The notes under the pieces are model-generated. The model searched no databases, was not told the DNA's origin, and saw only the letters and a list, made by a program, of their open reading frames with translations. From Trinickia symbiotica (GTDB taxonomy: Bacteria; Pseudomonadota; Gammaproteobacteria; Burkholderiales; Burkholderiaceae), in the NCBI RefSeq assembly GCF_002934455.1, contig NZ_PTIR01000020.1:1-64000 (forward strand): 64,000 nt of DNA, given 5' to 3'. Within the stretch, counting starts at the first letter, position 1; each line of letters opens with the position of its first letter. The position numbers and the translations under genes are program-made. Positions 1-8,000 of this stretch are shown here, in pieces.

Positions 1-13
1 TCTCAGTCATAGG

Positions 14-44
14 TTGCGTCCGCAAGTTGTAGTTGCGGACGCAA
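14..44. repeat. Perfect 12-bp inverted repeat (hairpin)
   Basis: The arms TTGCGTCCGCAA (14-25) and TTGCGGACGCAA (33-44) are exact reverse complements around a 7-nt loop. No T-tract follows on either strand, so a standard intrinsic terminator is doubtful. It sits just upstream of the first phage reading frame and could be an mRNA-processing or spacing hairpin between phage genes. Confidence 0.6.
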
Positions 45-73
45 GCCTGCGCTCGTTCAGCTTCCGATTCTAG

Positions 74-286
74 GTGCGCTTAAATTCGCGCTTACGCTCA
101 ACGTATGACGCCGCGTTGCAACTCCGTGTCGAGTTGCACGACTTCAAGCCTGCGCCAGACGAGCATCGCGCGGCGGAACACTTCGAGAGCACGCAATGGT
201 TCAAGGGCACGCAATGGTTCAAGCGCGAGTTCCTCGGTGTTGACCAGCCGATCCAGTACGACTACTTGGAGCGCACCTATGGCTAA
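74..286 (+). CDS. Small phage protein of unknown function (possibly 5'-truncated)
   Basis: A 70-aa frame whose composition looks coding (acidic and aromatic, not Arg/Ser-rich like the overlapping frames). The only in-frame start is GTG at 74, directly behind an in-frame TAG, and no convincing ribosome binding site is visible, so the N-terminus may be lost or wrong. It contains a tandem six-residue duplication (STQWFK-GTQWFK) from an 18-bp repeat at 188-223. Its stop overlaps the ATG of the next gene by 8 bp, as in a translationally coupled phage operon. No family recognised. Confidence 0.4.
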   Translation: MRLNSRLRSTYDAALQLRVELHDFKPAPDEHRAAEHFESTQWFKGTQWFKREFLGVDQPIQYDYLERTYG

Positions 287-776
287 GGCCGCCAGCGCGC
301 AAACGAGCGCGGCACTCAACCCTCACGTGCATTTCGTTGAAGGAGTTACGTGGGCACGGGTGATCGCCAGCAAGACCTTCCCGCAAGGCTTCGAGTTCAG
401 CGGCTGGGATTTCGTGGGTGGCATCGATGATGAGGACGGTGACGGCAAACCGTACAACGCCGCACGCATCCCGGCGATTAAGTGCCTTGTGCATGATAGC
501 GACGGCTGGCGGGAGTCGGAGGGTGCCCTAATCGCCCTGAACCTGCGGCCGGACAGTGAAGCCGCGCGCAACCTCGCAATGATTGTCCACGCCGAACATA
601 TCGTTACACCCGAATCGGGCATCACGCGTATTCCGGCAAGCGACCGTGTGTCCATGAATTTTGTGTTCGGGTTCGATCCCATCGAGGCGGACTTGTCGGG
701 CGGCTCGCTCATCGCGCGGTACACGGATGAACGCGTGGACCAGTTCACGTTCCTCTTCTCGGACATGTGGAGATAA
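279..776 (+). CDS. Phage structural-module protein of unknown function
   Basis: 165 aa. I chose the ATG at 279 because the frame upstream of it is Arg/Ser-rich and overlaps the previous gene, and because a GGAG lies about 8 nt before it. The protein is soluble, acidic, without TM segments or signal peptide. It lies immediately before the tape-measure-like gene (5-bp gap), a place where tail-completion or tail-assembly proteins often sit, but I recognise no domain, so that role is only inferred from position. Confidence 0.65.
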   Translation: MAKAASAQTSAALNPHVHFVEGVTWARVIASKTFPQGFEFSGWDFVGGIDDEDGDGKPYNAARIPAIKCLVHDSDGWRESEGALIALNLRPDSEAARNLAMIVHAEHIVTPESGITRIPASDRVSMNFVFGFDPIEADLSGGSLIARYTDERVDQFTFLFSDMWR

Positions 777-781
777 GCAAA

Positions 782-2911
782 ATGGCTGACGAGCTTGATC
801 GCTTCGTTTTGCAGTACAGCGTGGACCTGCGTGACAGTATCGGCCGTCTCGAAAAGCTGCACGAGAAGATGGAGGATGTCGGCAAGAAGAGCGGCAAGGC
901 CGCAATGGACCTGAAGAAGTTTGCCGCAGAGGCATCGGGCGAACTTGGCAAGCTAGTCCCAGGCATGAACGCGGTAGGCGCGGCAGTCCGGGCGATGGGC
1001 GCGGAATTCGCGGTGGCCGGTGCGGCCGTTGCTGCGCTCACAATCGGCGTGAAGTCCGTGATGGCCCTTCGCGATCAGTACAACGTGCAACGCGGCGAAG
1101 GTATGCTGCTCGGCATATCTGGTGCGCGTGTGGAGGAGATTCAGCGCAAGTTTGTTCGTTCCTCGAATGGCTATGTTAGCCGCGATGCGGCCATCGAAGG
1201 ACTGCGGCAATTTAACGACCTCACGACCGGCGCTTACAAAGACCCGACTCGCCTTGGCACGGAAGCGCGCAAGGCCATGATGATGGGCGTGAACGTTGGG
1301 GCGCTCGGCAACCCCACGAGCACGATGGATCGGCTCGCGGAATTTCAGCAGCGTCTGAAGGCGATGAGCGATGCCGAGGCGCAGGGCCTCGCACAAACGC
1401 TAGGTCTAAGTCAAGACTGGGTGCTTGCGCTCAAGCATCAGGCCGCATCGATCCGTGACGTGACCGAACTGACTGCGGCCGAAATCGCCAAGCGCAAAGA
1501 GGCGGAGGCGGCAGTTCAAAACCTCAACCAGCAGATGAGCAAGTTGAAGGAGGACTTCAACGAGTTGGAAATCGGCCTCGGCCAGCAAGTCATTCCTGCC
1601 ATGGACAAGTTCGTCCAATGGCTGACGAAGCTCGTGGACATCTTCAATAAGGCCACGAAGCCCAGCGAGAACACGCGGCCATACAAGATCGTCAACGGCC
1701 ATCGCGTGAACATCGGCCCCGATCCCGACGCGCAGCACGAAGTCACCTACAAGCAAGGCCGCTACAAGATCGAGAACGGGCACCGCGTGAACCTTCCGGA
1801 CATCGTGCCTGAGCAGCCGCACGCGGCGGCCAAAGCAGCTGAGGATGAGCGCAAGAAGACGATGGAAGCACTCGACCAGCGGAATGAAGCTGGGAAGAAG
1901 GTTGCCGATCAGATGAGTCTCGCCATCAATCAATTTGCCGCGTCTGTTGGAACCTTCGCAGGCGCAATCACCGAGCAACAGGCGTGGGCCGCGTGGGCGG
2001 GTGAGATAGGCAAAAGGAACGGTTTGGGCGGCTCGTCCAACGCCGCGCTTCCAGGCACAAAAGCGGCTTCAGGCGGCGCTCGCGGCCTGCGCAACAACAA
2101 CCCCGGCAACCTCGAATATGGCGACTTCGCCAAGGCTCACGGCGCAACTGGCAGCGATGGGCGTTTCGCCGTCTTCCCAGATATGGCAACGGGTGCGGCT
2201 GCACAGCGAGCGCTCCTCGATCAGAACTACTTCGGCAGGGGTCTGAATACGCCGCGTGCAATTGTCGGGAAGTATGCGCCCGCGAGCGAGAACAACCAGG
2301 GCGCTTATCTCGCCTTCCTCAAGTCGCGCGGCTTCGATCCGGACAAGGCGGTCACGGACAAGGCTGGATTCTCAGCCGCAATGATGGCTTACGAGTCGGG
2401 ATATGGCAGCGGCAAAGGCATAGGGATCGGTCGCAGCAACTTGCAGGCGAACAGCGTGGCGCAGGCCATCGCGGACAATCTCCATGTCCCCCTTCTGCAG
2501 ATTAAGCAAGGCGGCGTGAATCGCGGTGACGTCTCGTTTGCGATCACCCAGTTAAGCCACAGCTTGACCAACGAGTTGATTGGCAAGAGCAACACGCTAC
2601 AAGCGCAACAGGCAGCGGTGCGGCAGGGATTGTTGAACCCGCAAGTCCCCAACGCAACGATGCGCGAGCTAGCCCAAGCGGCGATGAACTTCCAGTACCT
2701 CAAACAGTACAGCGCGGCAATCGAAGCGAATGCACGTGAAGGTGATAGGTCCGTGCTCACGCAAAACGTCCGTCCGGTGGTCAGCCCGAACATCACTATC
2801 AACGTGAATGGAGCCGCCAGCCCGCAGGATGTTGCGGCTGAGGTTCAACGGCAACTCACGAAGGCAGGGAACGATTTGCTGGAGCACTATATGACCAGCG
2901 AGAAGGGCTAA
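782..2911 (+). CDS. Tape-measure-like phage protein with embedded lysozyme-like domain
   Basis: 709 aa, start ATG 782 with GGAG about 10 nt upstream. Layout: N-terminal coiled-coil stretch; an Ala/Gly-rich hydrophobic segment around residues 65-95; a second charged helical region around 225-290; a duplicated short motif YKI-x-NGHRVN (near residues 299 and 327); then around 430-520 a domain starting RNNNPGNLEYG and containing RGLNTPRAIVGKYAP. That pattern is typical of phage virion-associated peptidoglycan-degrading domains that often sit inside tape-measure or internal virion proteins. It likely spans the tail lumen and helps local cell-wall penetration at injection. It is short for a tape measure, so 'virion structural protein with lysozyme-like domain' is the safer reading. 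The next gene starts 2 bp after its stop. Confidence 0.7.
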   Translation: MADELDRFVLQYSVDLRDSIGRLEKLHEKMEDVGKKSGKAAMDLKKFAAEASGELGKLVPGMNAVGAAVRAMGAEFAVAGAAVAALTIGVKSVMALRDQYNVQRGEGMLLGISGARVEEIQRKFVRSSNGYVSRDAAIEGLRQFNDLTTGAYKDPTRLGTEARKAMMMGVNVGALGNPTSTMDRLAEFQQRLKAMSDAEAQGLAQTLGLSQDWVLALKHQAASIRDVTELTAAEIAKRKEAEAAVQNLNQQMSKLKEDFNELEIGLGQQVIPAMDKFVQWLTKLVDIFNKATKPSENTRPYKIVNGHRVNIGPDPDAQHEVTYKQGRYKIENGHRVNLPDIVPEQPHAAAKAAEDERKKTMEALDQRNEAGKKVADQMSLAINQFAASVGTFAGAITEQQAWAAWAGEIGKRNGLGGSSNAALPGTKAASGGARGLRNNNPGNLEYGDFAKAHGATGSDGRFAVFPDMATGAAAQRALLDQNYFGRGLNTPRAIVGKYAPASENNQGAYLAFLKSRGFDPDKAVTDKAGFSAAMMAYESGYGSGKGIGIGRSNLQANSVAQAIADNLHVPLLQIKQGGVNRGDVSFAITQLSHSLTNELIGKSNTLQAQQAAVRQGLLNPQVPNATMRELAQAAMNFQYLKQYSAAIEANAREGDRSVLTQNVRPVVSPNITINVNGAASPQDVAAEVQRQLTKAGNDLLEHYMTSEKG

Positions 2912-2913
2912 TC

Positions 2914-3819
2914 ATGGCACTCACAAAACGAATCTTGAACGTCGTGATGACGCTTGATAGTGGCGATGTGACGTTGGATGCATCGCTAGACATGCACGTG
3001 AATGTCTCGAAGATGGCGTTGGGCCTACAGCACACCTGCACCATCGATGTCTTCGGGTTATCGCAGGCATTGCGGCAGACGCTTTTGTCGCAGTTCACCG
3101 CCTGGAACAAACGGCAAATCGAGCAACCGGTTGGCGCTGTCGCCCCTCGCAACAACTTTGTGCCCGTCAAGGTCTACGCCGGATACCACAGCGGATCGGT
3201 TGGCCCTGCTGCACCCGGACAGAACACCACGACACTCATCTTCGACGGTTGGGTGGTGTTGTGCGATCCGATCAGCGGACCACCGAATATCGGGGTGCGG
3301 CTGACGTGCTATCAACTCGCGCAGCAAAAGACGCAGTTCATTTCGGATGTCGCACCTGCATCGGCTACCGTGGAGCAGTACGCGAATTGGATAGCGAAGC
3401 AGATGGGCCTTGCTCGCGTTCTGTGCGTCACCAGCCTGAAGGACAAGGTCATATCGAACCTTTCCGGCACTACTGAGATTGTCGCCGCGCTACTGGTCGA
3501 CATCCAAGAGGCCTTTCGCCCAAACGTCGCGGCGTTCATCGATAACAATACGCTGATTGTGAAGGATGTGAACCAGGTCATCGACAACTTCAACACGGTG
3601 GCCGTGGATGAGTTCATCGGCACTCCGATGTGGACGGAGTGGGGCGTCGAGTTCACTTGTTTGTACGATCCGAAAATCCAACTTGCGGGGGCGGCAACGT
3701 TGAAGTCGCTGATGAATCCCGGCTTGAACAAGTCGTGGGTTATTACCGCGCTGAGGTACAACCTGAGCAGCCGCGCTGAACCGTTCTATGTAACGGTGGA
3801 TGGCTGCCCGCCTGCGTGA
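2914..3819 (+). CDS. Baseplate hub-like phage protein
   Basis: 301 aa, beginning 2 bp behind the tape-measure stop. The sequence is beta-rich with the feel of the T4 gp27/Mu gp44 hub fold: an N-terminal strand-rich part (ILNVVMTLDSGDVTLDA...), a segment speaking of a 'FDGWVVLCDP' strand pair, and a C-terminal domain with a solvent-exposed 'FIDNNTLIVKD' stretch typical of hub proteins. No single signature is decisive, so this is a family-level guess supported by its place after the tape measure. The reading frame continues for 36 sense codons after the TGA (see next entry). Confidence 0.55.
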   Translation: MALTKRILNVVMTLDSGDVTLDASLDMHVNVSKMALGLQHTCTIDVFGLSQALRQTLLSQFTAWNKRQIEQPVGAVAPRNNFVPVKVYAGYHSGSVGPAAPGQNTTTLIFDGWVVLCDPISGPPNIGVRLTCYQLAQQKTQFISDVAPASATVEQYANWIAKQMGLARVLCVTSLKDKVISNLSGTTEIVAALLVDIQEAFRPNVAAFIDNNTLIVKDVNQVIDNFNTVAVDEFIGTPMWTEWGVEFTCLYDPKIQLAGAATLKSLMNPGLNKSWVITALRYNLSSRAEPFYVTVDGCPPA

Positions 3820-3930
3820 TGTCTGTTGCAGGAGAACGATGCTGGTGTCGCGTACACCTGCCACGGAGATAATTCTTACACCGGACTTATCGATAGCAGC
3901 CTTGTTCGGTACGCCAACTCAACCAGTTAG
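3820..3930 (+). other. Coding-like segment in frame behind the hub TGA stop
   Basis: After the hub stop (TGA 3817-3819) the same frame runs 36 sense codons to TAG 3928-3930, giving LLQENDAGVAYTCHGDNSY and then TGLIDSSLVRYANSTS. Residue composition looks like protein, while the other two frames are poor. There is no ATG or GTG in this frame; CTG 3823 and TTG 3826 lack a ribosome binding site. An ATG at 3819 overlaps the stop (TGATG) but lies in another frame and closes after 16 codons. Options: stop readthrough, a +1 shift from the TGATG start, or a decayed small gene. Confidence 0.4.
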
Positions 3931-3941
3931 GAATACTAAAC

Positions 3942-4196
3942 ATGAGTATCACCATCAACCACCCCACCATCGTCAACATGGGCGATCTCAACGAAGTCCT
4001 TGCGGACGATCACGCGAAGGCGATTTTGATGAAGGGCGTTGAAGAGACGCCTGCCGAACGTGTCACACGCGCGGCTGATTTGGATCGGTTTGCTGTCGCA
4101 GAAGGCAACCCTCTGTTGCAGAAAATCGCCAACGTGCTTCGCAACGTATCCGTAATGGATGTGGCCGCGATCAAGGCGCAGGTCGGCGTGCAGTAA
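3942..4196 (+). CDS. Small phage protein of unknown function
   Basis: 84 aa, ATG 3942 with AGGA about 8 nt upstream. Mostly helical and acidic, no TM segment. It opens with a short strand (MSITINHPTIVNMGDLNEV). It follows the hub-like gene and precedes a 274-aa unknown; tightly packed phage operon. No family recognised. Confidence 0.6.
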   Translation: MSITINHPTIVNMGDLNEVLADDHAKAILMKGVEETPAERVTRAADLDRFAVAEGNPLLQKIANVLRNVSVMDVAAIKAQVGVQ

Positions 4197-4222
4197 TCAT
4201 CAACCTTCAATTGGAGTAGATC

Positions 4223-5047
4223 ATGGTAACCACTATTCGAAACATCAAAATCCCGAAGAACATCATGCACGACCGCACGCCTTACCCGGTGAAGAAGGCC
4301 AACGCGGCCAAGCAGCGTGCGCGCGAGGCAGCAGATGCAGCCGCAAGGAACGTTGATCCGGTGTACGCCTCGGTTCTGAGCGCAGGCCGCAAAGGAACAG
4401 CAACAGATCAAGTCATCCCTTCCTCGGCGAAGATCAAGCCGTCTGTGAAGGGCATTGCGTACAAGAACAAATTTGAGCGCATCGGCAAGTCCGCACTAGC
4501 GCTCGCCAACGGGCTGGATGCAATCGTGAAGATCCAGGCAATGGGTGACGCAGCGCCCAGAAATCTTCGCGACATTGCCGATGCGACGCTGCAAAGGATC
4601 GCTTGCACTATCCCGAAGATCAACGCCGCGCTCGACTCCTTGCTGTCCGAGCAAGCAACCACGGGCGGCCAATACGGCTCGCGCGGCGCAACGGCCAATT
4701 CGAACATCGAGGAACAGGCCCGCGCAATCGCGAAGATACGTTGCGCTGAGATGGGCAGCGTGTCGGAAGAGGACGAGGAAGCCCACTACCAAGCCGCGCT
4801 GAAAGAGTTGCAGCGAAACGCCATGGACAGCCGCAGCGGCCAATATGTCGCGATGGATCACGAGACGCGCCTCCAAATGGAAGTCGCGGCAGGAAAGGTC
4901 GCGCGGTTGAAGGTGGCACAAGCCGTCGGTGATGCAGGCGACATTGTTCGCGCCAAGCACGGCATGGAGCCGCGCACGCTCGTTGGCGATGAAGTGTATG
5001 CGCTGTTCAAAGGTCTGCGCGTGACCACGGAAGCTCGCCGCAAGTAA
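4223..5047 (+). CDS. Phage protein of unknown function, basic helical
   Basis: 274 aa, ATG 4223 preceded by TTGGAG about 8 nt upstream. The first 90 residues are Lys/Arg-rich, and the rest is predicted mostly helical with a central Gly-Gly-Gln-Tyr-Gly loop. No TM segment, no signal peptide, no recognisable catalytic motif. The basic N-terminus could fit a scaffold, internal virion or DNA-associated protein, but that is speculation. Confidence 0.6.
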   Translation: MVTTIRNIKIPKNIMHDRTPYPVKKANAAKQRAREAADAAARNVDPVYASVLSAGRKGTATDQVIPSSAKIKPSVKGIAYKNKFERIGKSALALANGLDAIVKIQAMGDAAPRNLRDIADATLQRIACTIPKINAALDSLLSEQATTGGQYGSRGATANSNIEEQARAIAKIRCAEMGSVSEEDEEAHYQAALKELQRNAMDSRSGQYVAMDHETRLQMEVAAGKVARLKVAQAVGDAGDIVRAKHGMEPRTLVGDEVYALFKGLRVTTEARRK

Positions 5048-5103
5048 CACGATGCAAGGCGGCTGGGAAGCTGGCCGCCCAATTGAATCAGGAGTTCTAA
5101 GCA

Positions 5104-5622
5104 ATGAACAAGCGTCAAGCAGAGCAGGTTCTTTATGCGTGCCTGTGTGAGGCAATGAATGTCCGCCGCACAATCAACGGCTTTCAGCCGAACTTCCACG
5201 ACTTCAAGCTCATCTCGAACATCAACAGGGATGAGAATGGTTTCATCAGGCTGTTCTCCGGCGCCTTTCAGACAGGCTCAATCACCGTTATCCCGTTTGC
5301 GCTGTCGTTTGAGGGCGGACGCGCCAGGTCCGGACTCGGGCAGATTGCCGCGAATCTATCCCTCAATTCCATTAACGAGCAGGTGTGCATCTTTATCTCG
5401 ATCATCAACTACCTGCGCGCAATCGGAGAAATCAATACGCCGATTGTTGCGTACAAAGAGATGGTTACACGTGGAGGCCGGTTCGCTGGGCGGCTTGCTG
5501 CGTGGGAGGCCTTCGACAAGTTCCGCGAGCGGGTGTTGAAGACGACCGTTCCGTATGATCTGTCCATCGAATTGTTCGAGGCGTTGTACTGCGAGGAAGC
5601 GAAAGAGGCAGCCGCTGCATGA
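5104..5622 (+). CDS. Phage protein of unknown function
   Basis: 172 aa, ATG 5104 with CAGGAG about 10 nt upstream. Soluble alpha/beta composition, acidic C-terminus (CEEAKEAAAA). Its TGA overlaps the ATG of a 22-codon frame in an ATGA arrangement. No domain recognised. Confidence 0.6.
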   Translation: MNKRQAEQVLYACLCEAMNVRRTINGFQPNFHDFKLISNINRDENGFIRLFSGAFQTGSITVIPFALSFEGGRARSGLGQIAANLSLNSINEQVCIFISIINYLRAIGEINTPIVAYKEMVTRGGRFAGRLAAWEAFDKFRERVLKTTVPYDLSIELFEALYCEEAKEAAAA

Positions 5623-5687
5623 TCGAGTGGCTATCGTTGTTCGCTTTCGATCAAAACTTTGGTCGAAGCAGGATGCGCCCTCTATAA
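5619..5687 (+). CDS. Possible 22-aa coupled phage mini-ORF
   Basis: ATG 5619 overlaps the stop of the preceding gene (ATGA) and the frame reads MIEWLSLFAFDQNFGRSRMR plus two residues before TAA. The ATGA coupling and the hydrophobic start suggest translation is possible. A frame this short can easily arise by chance, so it is a candidate only. Confidence 0.25.
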   Translation: MIEWLSLFAFDQNFGRSRMRPL

Positions 5688-5714
5688 GCGATTCAAGCGC
5701 GAAAGGAAACGGAA

Positions 5715-6044
5715 ATGAAAGACATACTTAAGGACATCGAAAGTGGCGCCGCTCAAGCGCGTGTAAAGCGTCGGCTCGGCCTCGTCAACTGGACGAAGGA
5801 GAACGCTATTGCCGGGTGCGTTGAAGTCAGTCGCGATCCATCGGCCACGGCAGCAGAGCGGAAGGATGCGCGCAACACGATTCTTTTGTTGGTAGGCGCA
5901 ATCGATGGGTTCACAGATCGTGATGGCGAAGACAATATGCGGCCGGAATCGTTCGTTCAACTCTATCCCAACTCGCCGGATACGCCGCGCCTGCAAGCGC
6001 AGATCGATGCTAGTCGGACAATCGAGAAGTCTTCGCGGCGTTAA
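5715..6044 (+). CDS. Small phage protein of unknown function
   Basis: 109 aa, ATG 5715 behind AAAGGAAACGGAA, a good ribosome binding site. Helical, charged, contains a conserved-looking DGFTDRDGEDNM stretch. Ends 5 bp before the next gene, so the two are probably translated together. No family recognised. Confidence 0.6.
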   Translation: MKDILKDIESGAAQARVKRRLGLVNWTKENAIAGCVEVSRDPSATAAERKDARNTILLLVGAIDGFTDRDGEDNMRPESFVQLYPNSPDTPRLQAQIDASRTIEKSSRR

Positions 6045-6049
6045 CGGTC

Positions 6050-6538
6050 ATGGCGATCAGGCTGAACGAAGACTGGTCCGTGACGTTCACGGACTCCCGG
6101 ATATTTCGAGCAGGCGTAATGCCTCTGTTCGACTGCGAAGTGGAGCGACCGTTCCGCCGCATGCGTGGGCGCGGCAATACCTTCTATCCAGCCGACGAGT
6201 TGGCGCGCGCCGAATTCCTTGAAACGCTCGAAGGCTTGCCGCTGCTCGTCACGCACGAAGGGATGAGCAAACAAGGATTCACAAGCAATGGCGCGTTCGA
6301 TGGCGAGTGGGTGCGCGCTGATGTGACGGTATCCGGGATTGAAGCATTGGCTAAGGTTTTCGCGGAGGGGATGGTCCAGGTATCGCTCGCGACCAAAGGG
6401 AAGTTTGTGCGAAAGCAACTCTGGGCAATAGATCGCGGCTACCAGGAAATTTGCGATGGTCATAGCTTTGACCTTCGCGCAGTGCACCTTGCCATCGTGC
6501 CTCTCGGAAGAGTGCAAGGGGCGCGGCTGGACTTTTGA
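6050..6538 (+). CDS. Phage protein, possibly DUF2213/prohead-protease-like
   Basis: 162 aa, ATG 6050. The middle reads YPADELARAEFLETLEGLPL followed by LVTHEG, then WVRADVTVSGIEALAKVFAE and VQVSLATKGKF. This order (position Glu, 'L-x-G-x-P', 'T-x-H', 'V-x-A-D-V-T-V', 'S-L') resembles phage DUF2213 proteins, a family related to prohead proteases with a His/Ser pair. The match is by eye and partial. If true, it is odd to find it distal to tail genes. It is the last + strand phage gene before a strong terminator. Confidence 0.45.
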   Translation: MAIRLNEDWSVTFTDSRIFRAGVMPLFDCEVERPFRRMRGRGNTFYPADELARAEFLETLEGLPLLVTHEGMSKQGFTSNGAFDGEWVRADVTVSGIEALAKVFAEGMVQVSLATKGKFVRKQLWAIDRGYQEICDGHSFDLRAVHLAIVPLGRVQGARLDF

Positions 6539-6601
6539 TGGCGGCAGGACCAACCAGGAAGTGACCTTTTCGCGTCGTGAAAGCCCGTTGATGGATGGAC
6601 T

Positions 6602-6640
6602 AGGCCGCAGCGGCTGGAAGGATTCTGCGGCCTCATTTTG
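6602..6640 (+). terminator. Intrinsic terminator closing the phage operon
   Basis: AGGCCGCAG (6602-6610) pairs perfectly with CTGCGGCCT (6625-6633) around a 14-nt loop, followed by CATTTTGG. It lies 64 bp after the last phage gene and should end the + strand structural transcript. Confidence 0.75.
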
Positions 6641-6757
6641 GTCGCGCGTTCCCCGTTCGTACACTTCATAGCCAACGGATGGTCCTCAGCGCGTCCCGTA
6701 GGCCATCCGATTCAGCGCGGGAATGTTCGCGCTTGCCGAGCTAGGGCAGGGGCAGTC

Positions 6758-7732
6758 CTATTTGCTTGGCGCGGCAGACGTTGCTTTCTTTAGGGCGTCC
6801 AGCCCAGCCGCTTCGGTACTCGGATATTTCTCATCGAGTTTTAACCAGACGTTGACCCGCATCACCATCTGAGCGGAAAGCTTTCCGTCCTTCTCCATTT
6901 GCTTAAGTGTATCGATAGACGAGTCGGGATCGCCCGCGCTCTGGTCGAAGTCCTTCATGCTCGTGTCATAGATCAAGTCTGACGCCTCAACCATCGTTTT
7001 GATTTGCTCGATCTGCTGAGCGTGCGCGGCGTCTCGTTGCATCCGCACGAGGGTCGTTTGTGCTTGGTCGAAAATACGCTGATCGTCTGGCGACAGCGCA
7101 TTGCGGTCGACATGCGCAACGTGATATTTCTGCTGCAGTTGCTTCGCTGCGGCCGCTGCGGCGTCCAATTCGGGTGCGTTCAACGCGGCGAGAGACGGCT
7201 GCTCCTGCAAGTAAAGCGCCCAAACTAAGGTGCAGTGGTCTTCCTTGGGCGGGTTGAATGTGTTGACCGGACTGATGTCCTGCAGAATTGCTGGCGTCAC
7301 GTCCGCCATATAGTCGGAACTCTTTTCGTCCGGGTCGCGGCCCCAGCGGTATTTTGCATCCACTGACTCCGTCATCTCTTCGATTAGCTGCAAGTGCTTG
7401 GAGTATCGACTCTCGATGAGCCTGTGCCACTGAAGCGCCATTAAGCGGCTCCGAATCTCGCCCAACTGCTCGTTGTCTTTGCCGGATAGTTGTTCGCCCA
7501 CTGGCCGCTTCGGATCGTGCGCTTTGTCGGCCAGCGCCTTCATCTTGTCGAGCAGCGGCATCGTGGTTGGGGACAGTTCAGCGACGCGGCGATCAGACTC
7601 GTACATCCGGACGCCGATCACGTCTGGAACGGTGCAATCGGCCATCTTTCGGGAGGTGACGCTGGCTGGTTCCTCTGCGCGGCAAATCGATGCGGCCACT
7701 AACAGCGCGAACAGCGGCAAGGTGGTCTTCAC
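6758..7732 (-). CDS. Secreted protein of unknown function at the prophage edge
   Basis: 324 aa. I chose GTG at 7732 because it starts a clean signal peptide (VKTTLPLFALLVAASICRAE, likely cut after CRA) and has GAGGGG 8 nt upstream; a longer frame to 7936 would put Arg-rich junk in front and run into the tRNA fragment. The mature part is helical, rich in Gln/Asp/Lys, with a Cys near the start (ADCTVPDVIG) and another in a DHCTLVWALY stretch. No known fold recognised. It is transcribed opposite to the phage structural genes, next to the attachment junction, the usual place for lysogenic-conversion 'moron' genes. Low codon bias fits the prophage rather than the host. Confidence 0.65.
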   Translation of the reverse strand: MKTTLPLFALLVAASICRAEEPASVTSRKMADCTVPDVIGVRMYESDRRVAELSPTTMPLLDKMKALADKAHDPKRPVGEQLSGKDNEQLGEIRSRLMALQWHRLIESRYSKHLQLIEEMTESVDAKYRWGRDPDEKSSDYMADVTPAILQDISPVNTFNPPKEDHCTLVWALYLQEQPSLAALNAPELDAAAAAAKQLQQKYHVAHVDRNALSPDDQRIFDQAQTTLVRMQRDAAHAQQIEQIKTMVEASDLIYDTSMKDFDQSAGDPDSSIDTLKQMEKDGKLSAQMVMRVNVWLKLDEKYPSTEAAGLDALKKATSAAPSK

Positions 7733-7947
7733 GGTTGGTCCCCTCGTTTTTCGAGCATCATACTTCAGGGGAAAGCCGCAACGTGACCCGCGCAACTGCC
7801 TTTCTGCGTCCGTCGGGTAAAATAAAGTGCCTGAGCAATCCCGCTCGGCATACGGCCGAAGGACTCTGGTAGGACTTGAGTGTGGAAATCGGTGGACGGG
7901 CTGCTCGCCTAAGTGCTTGATTTCTAAGGGCATCAACCTTAGACGAG

Positions 7948-7988
7948 TGCCGTGTGAAGGCAGTGCTCTACCGCTGAGCTAACCACCC
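7948..7988 (-). pseudogene. 5' fragment of tRNA-Val(CAC), probable prophage attachment junction
   Basis: Read on the minus strand, the DNA starts GGGTGGTTAGCTC: acceptor strand GGGTGGT, D-stem GCTC/GAGC, then anticodon stem CTGCC, loop TTCACAC (anticodon CAC, Val) and GGCA. After 41 nt the match ends; no variable loop, T-arm or ACCACCC acceptor partner follows. The break lies in the 3' side of the anticodon stem, a known integrase crossover region. The phage DNA begins exactly here, so this is best read as the right attachment site. Confidence 0.75.
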
Positions 7989-8000
7989 GAAGAGCCACGG

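Noticed and set aside
7733-7936. Longer N-terminus for the secreted protein
   Set aside because: Adds 68 Arg/Pro-rich residues in front of a clear signal peptide.
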